From positions 16,850,501 to 16,914,500 of the forward strand of contig NC_064442.1 of assembly GCF_023343835.1 (NCBI RefSeq): a stretch of 64,000 bases of DNA, given 5' to 3'. The notes beneath the pieces are model-generated. The model had not been told where the DNA came from. It saw only the letters and a program-made list of their open reading frames with translations, and ran no database searches. The DNA comes from Lagopus muta (taxonomy: Eukaryota > Chordata > Aves > Galliformes > Phasianidae). Positions 60,929-64,000 of this stretch are shown here, one piece after another; the first letter of the stretch is position 1; each line of letters opens with the position of its first letter. The position numbers and the translations under genes were made by a program.

Positions 60929-61723
60929 CTGACCATAGGAGAAAAAGAATGGAGAAAAAACAACACAGAATGAAAAGTTACCAGAGAAAATAAACATGAA
61001 TTGTGTGATACTTCCACTAGGAAAAAAAAAAGAGCAACATAGCTCTTCTGCAATTACGTCCTAATTAACATCCAACGTTTCTGAGAAGCATGTATTTGAG
61101 GGAGAGCAACAGAGATCAGAGGCAGGACAGAGCACTTGGACCTACGAGGCTTTTCTCCTGAAGTTAATGTTCCTGTTTCAGTCTGATTTGTCAGGATTTT
61201 ATTAAACAGTGAGTAGATAACACAAAGTTGTTAAATTTATCTTTACCTCTCTTAGCATTTGGAAGGGAAATTTCAATGGTGTGATGTTTTCCACATTTGA
61301 GGAGAAGCACATCCTTTAGATAGAGCTTTTCCTTGCTTTCTCTTTCCCTCTTTCTTTTAATAGTAATTAGACATCTGCTCTCTTCAGAAGAGTCATGAGC
61401 TGTTCTCCTTTCTGTCCAGTTTGTGTCCTGTGGAGGTACAACTCCTCCACAAAATCTGCTGCCTTGGATAGCTCAGATGGCTTTATTCCTAGACCTGTGG
61501 TTTTGGCTGGCGGAGTTCCCATTCATCAATATAAGCTTATCATATAGCTAATTTGGCATTTTAATATGGTCTTATAATATGTTATGTAAATAAATCACAG
61601 TTATTCTAGTATTCCATGGTGTTTTCTCTACCCCTCTAAGTGTGGCACTCTGGCCTTTGCTTATTTTTCTCGTTATAGATCTGTTTTATGTGCAATACAT
61701 GCTAACCAGCTACATAATCAGAT

Positions 61724-61831
61724 CTGCCTGGACGCCTACCTGTGCAACCTGGTCTAAGGAGCCTGCTTTGCCAGGGGGTTGGACTAGATGACCTCTAGAG
61801 GTCCCTTCCAGCCCCTGCAATTCTGTGATTA
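61724..61831 (+). mobile_element. CR1 LINE 3' tail (sense)
   Basis: 'ccagggggttggactagatg' then 'acctctagaggtcccttcc' and 'tgcaattctgtgatt' are the standard CR1 3' end. About 110 bp remain. Confidence 0.93.
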
Positions 61832-63329
61832 TTTCTCCTACAATATGTTTCTGGAGAAGGAAGGGCAGATGGATCTCTGCTGACCTGTGAACTGCTTGTA
61901 GCCAAACGTGCCATTTGTTACCTGAGGAACAACGTAATAGCAGGGATTCTGAATGCTTTCCTGTTTTCCTCAGAACGCAACTGCAGACTTGTCCTGTATC
62001 AGCCTTCTGTAGAGAAGTTAATCATGATTTTGAGATTTCCCAAGACGTCTGGTATGAAAGCTAGATCCATGGGCAGCTACCTAAGTCATCAGGCTGAGTT
62101 GCTGTTGTTTCTCTGAGAGGCTCTACTGCTTGTTCTGCCTAAGTAAACTGATTTCTGTAAGGAAAGGCAGTTTTTGAGGTTCAACTTCCAACTATGTGAA
62201 AGAGGAGCTGTGCAGACCTGTAATTGCTGTTATGCAAAGCTTCTTTACTTTGGTATTTGGTCTTTGACCATAAAACTCAGCAAATTAGCTCCAGCCTTCC
62301 CTAATTTTACTGTATGCGAGAGGAAAAAGCCTCTATAATAGATTCGTTTCTGAATTTTATGCTCTCTGAAGACTTTATTTTTCTCTGTTTTGCCTCTGTA
62401 GAAACAGTTATATGAGACAGTGTGTTATTTATGTTACGTAAAGCCATGCTTCTAAGATCACACCAAAGAAGAGATGTCATACTGGCTTCATAAGGGAAAG
62501 TTTATCTTAGAGCTTCATATCTGGGGGGTATTTCTCAATGGAGATGCTTTTATCTCCCAGAGATTTTCAGCAAGCGTTTTCTGTCTCCAGAGCAACACTG
62601 CTACATTAGCAGAGATCACACACAGCCTCAGTGCATCACCACAGGAGAGCTGGGCTCCTGCCTCTTCTGCCACAGCTACCAACACAGGGAGCAATTAATG
62701 CCCCACTGCAAATTGCTCTCAGTTGGATCCAGAATGATAAAACCAGCTAGAGGTCTGCTGGCTTCTGCACGTGGACAAGTGGTGGTATTTGAACAGCACC
62801 ATGTTTGATGAACGCTGGTTGTGGGTGGTGGTCCCAACACATGCACACATGGCTGCAGTCAGCCTTGTTTTTCAGTTCATTTTTCAATGCACCATCACGG
62901 GCCTGAGGTGAGGTTAAGGCTTCTGCTTGCCACAGTGAGCTGGGAACAGCTGTGGGTGCTTTGGGACTGCCCAGGGAGCCCTGTCCTGCATTCTCTACTG
63001 GGCTCCTCTTGCCTCTTGTATTGCTGATGGCACGTGATGGACACAGTGTATCTTCTAACAAAGAAGAGAAACTTGTCAGTATCTTTGGCTTCTGGAATAC
63101 TGGACTGCTTTTCTAGGTTGAAATACCCACCTAACTCAGAAAGTTGTTGAGACAGTGAGAAAAGCAGTGTTAAGGAGTACCAAGTGCTCCAAGTTCTCCC
63201 TTTCTGGCTTTCTTGAGAGGAGAAAGAAACTGAAACCTAGCTCATGGATGAAAACCACTGCCTTCATCAAAGACCAGGTATCAGCAAAGAAGATAAGGAT
63301 GAGCTTGCTCACCCAAACAGATTTGGTGA

Positions 63330-63497
63330 GCCACTGGTACAGGCTGCCCAGAGAGGGTGGTGGATGCCCCTTGGAGACATGCAAGGTCGGGCTGGAGCAT
63401 GCTCTGAGCACCTGATCGAGCTGTAGGTGTAGCTGTTCTGTGCAGGGGAGTTGGACTAGATGACCTTTGGGGGTTTCTTCCAACTCAAATGATTCTG
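63330..63497 (+). mobile_element. CR1 LINE 3' end (sense)
   Basis: 'gctgcccagagagggtggtg', 'tggagacatgcaaggtc', 'gagttggactagatgacc' and the terminal 'gattctgtga' mark a CR1 3' fragment. The 115-codon minus frame and the 86-codon plus frame over it are repeat-derived. Confidence 0.92.
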
Positions 63498-64000
63498 TGA
63501 CTTGTATGAATTGTTAAAGTTATTTAAAGCTCTGTTCTATTCTAGTTACTTGGTAATAATTTGTAAATATTTTTTTGCTAACTACTAATATGGTGCTGCA
63601 CTGCTGATAAGACAGGAATAATTTAATTTAAATGTCCAAGGGAAGGGGGGATGTCCTCTACAGAAACTTTTTTTAATACTGTTTTATCAAATACCCTGAA
63701 TCTTTTCTCAGTGTACTCAGCTATAGGAAATTGGCACTTGGTAGGTTTCTATTATGGCAGCTGGGGTGAAACTTGACTGGCTCTTCAAAAGTTGCTTGTT
63801 GAAAGGCACTGATCAGAACAGTCTGATTATGGACATTATAACTAGAGAGAAATGCAGCATAGAAGTGACCAAGAGGCTTCACGTGTGTGATGGCTAATAA
63901 TTACAGGGCCTACTAAGTTGTCCTGTAAAGGCATAAATATATATTGTACCTCAAAAACAAGGGAGGATGTAAGAGATCGACTTGTTTGCACAAATAGAGC
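63498..64000. other. AT-rich sequence to window end, nothing identified
   Basis: No exon, repeat family or RNA gene recognised in the last 500 bp. Confidence 0.5.

Larger units (their letters stand above)
60929..64000 (-). other. NRG4: Putative last intron of NRG4 (continues past window)
   Basis: If the NRG4 exon is right, this is intronic. It contains two sense-strand CR1 tails (61,724-61,831 and 63,330-63,497). A 75-codon minus frame at 61,247-61,472 ends at a donor-like AGAG|GTAAAG, but it does not resemble the NRG4 membrane or EGF exon. Confidence 0.45.

Noticed and set aside
1-64000. tRNA, rRNA, snoRNA or microRNA genes
   Set aside because: None was recognised by eye. Covariance-model searches (tRNAscan-SE, Infernal/Rfam) were not possible, so small RNA genes in introns cannot be excluded.

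Overview
This window looks like nuclear DNA from a bird, most likely a galliform such as chicken. Introns are spliced (GT-AG), promoters are CpG islands, and the only abundant interspersed repeat is the avian/reptilian LINE CR1, with about ten truncated copies in both orientations. The gene order UBE2Q2 - FBXO22 - NRG4 matches human 15q24 and, from general knowledge of synteny, chicken chromosome 10. Species assignment is inference.

Layout. Positions 1-12,300 hold no recognisable gene: intergenic DNA with four CR1 fragments and one orphan CpG-rich patch near 5.3-5.5 kb overlapped by a 265-codon minus-strand open frame. A strong CpG island (about 12.33-13.35 kb) is the promoter and first exon of UBE2Q2, a ubiquitin-conjugating (E2) enzyme. 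Its 13 coding exons could all be placed between 12,806 and 47,971 and encode 377 residues, with the catalytic cysteine at residue 306. Intron 3 uses a GC donor. A second CpG island (about 48.59-49.96 kb) with a dense ETS-motif array drives FBXO22, whose seven coding exons (49,233-53,479) encode a 393-residue F-box/FIST protein, the substrate receptor of an SCF ubiquitin ligase. The two genes lie head to tail on the + strand, 1.26 kb apart from stop to start codon. A canonical AATAAA sits between them, 155 bases before the FBXO22 ATG.

From 54 kb to the end no complete gene was recognised. On the minus strand, 60,835-60,928 matches the final coding exon of NRG4 (an EGF-family ligand) without gaps to its C-terminal tail; the rest of NRG4 lies beyond the right edge. 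FBXO22 and NRG4 are therefore convergent. Between them, on the minus strand, one reading frame from 60,112 to 58,439 runs 558 codons with only three stops, and continues more brokenly to 57,731. That is far fewer stops than chance gives. I could not identify the protein. It is the best candidate here for an undescribed or decayed gene.

Functionally, the two complete genes both belong to the ubiquitin system (an E2 and an SCF substrate adaptor). Exon boundaries were set by reading splice sites and keeping frame, and every exon junction of both genes is phase-consistent. Transcription starts and 3' ends are estimates from CpG content and poly(A) signals.
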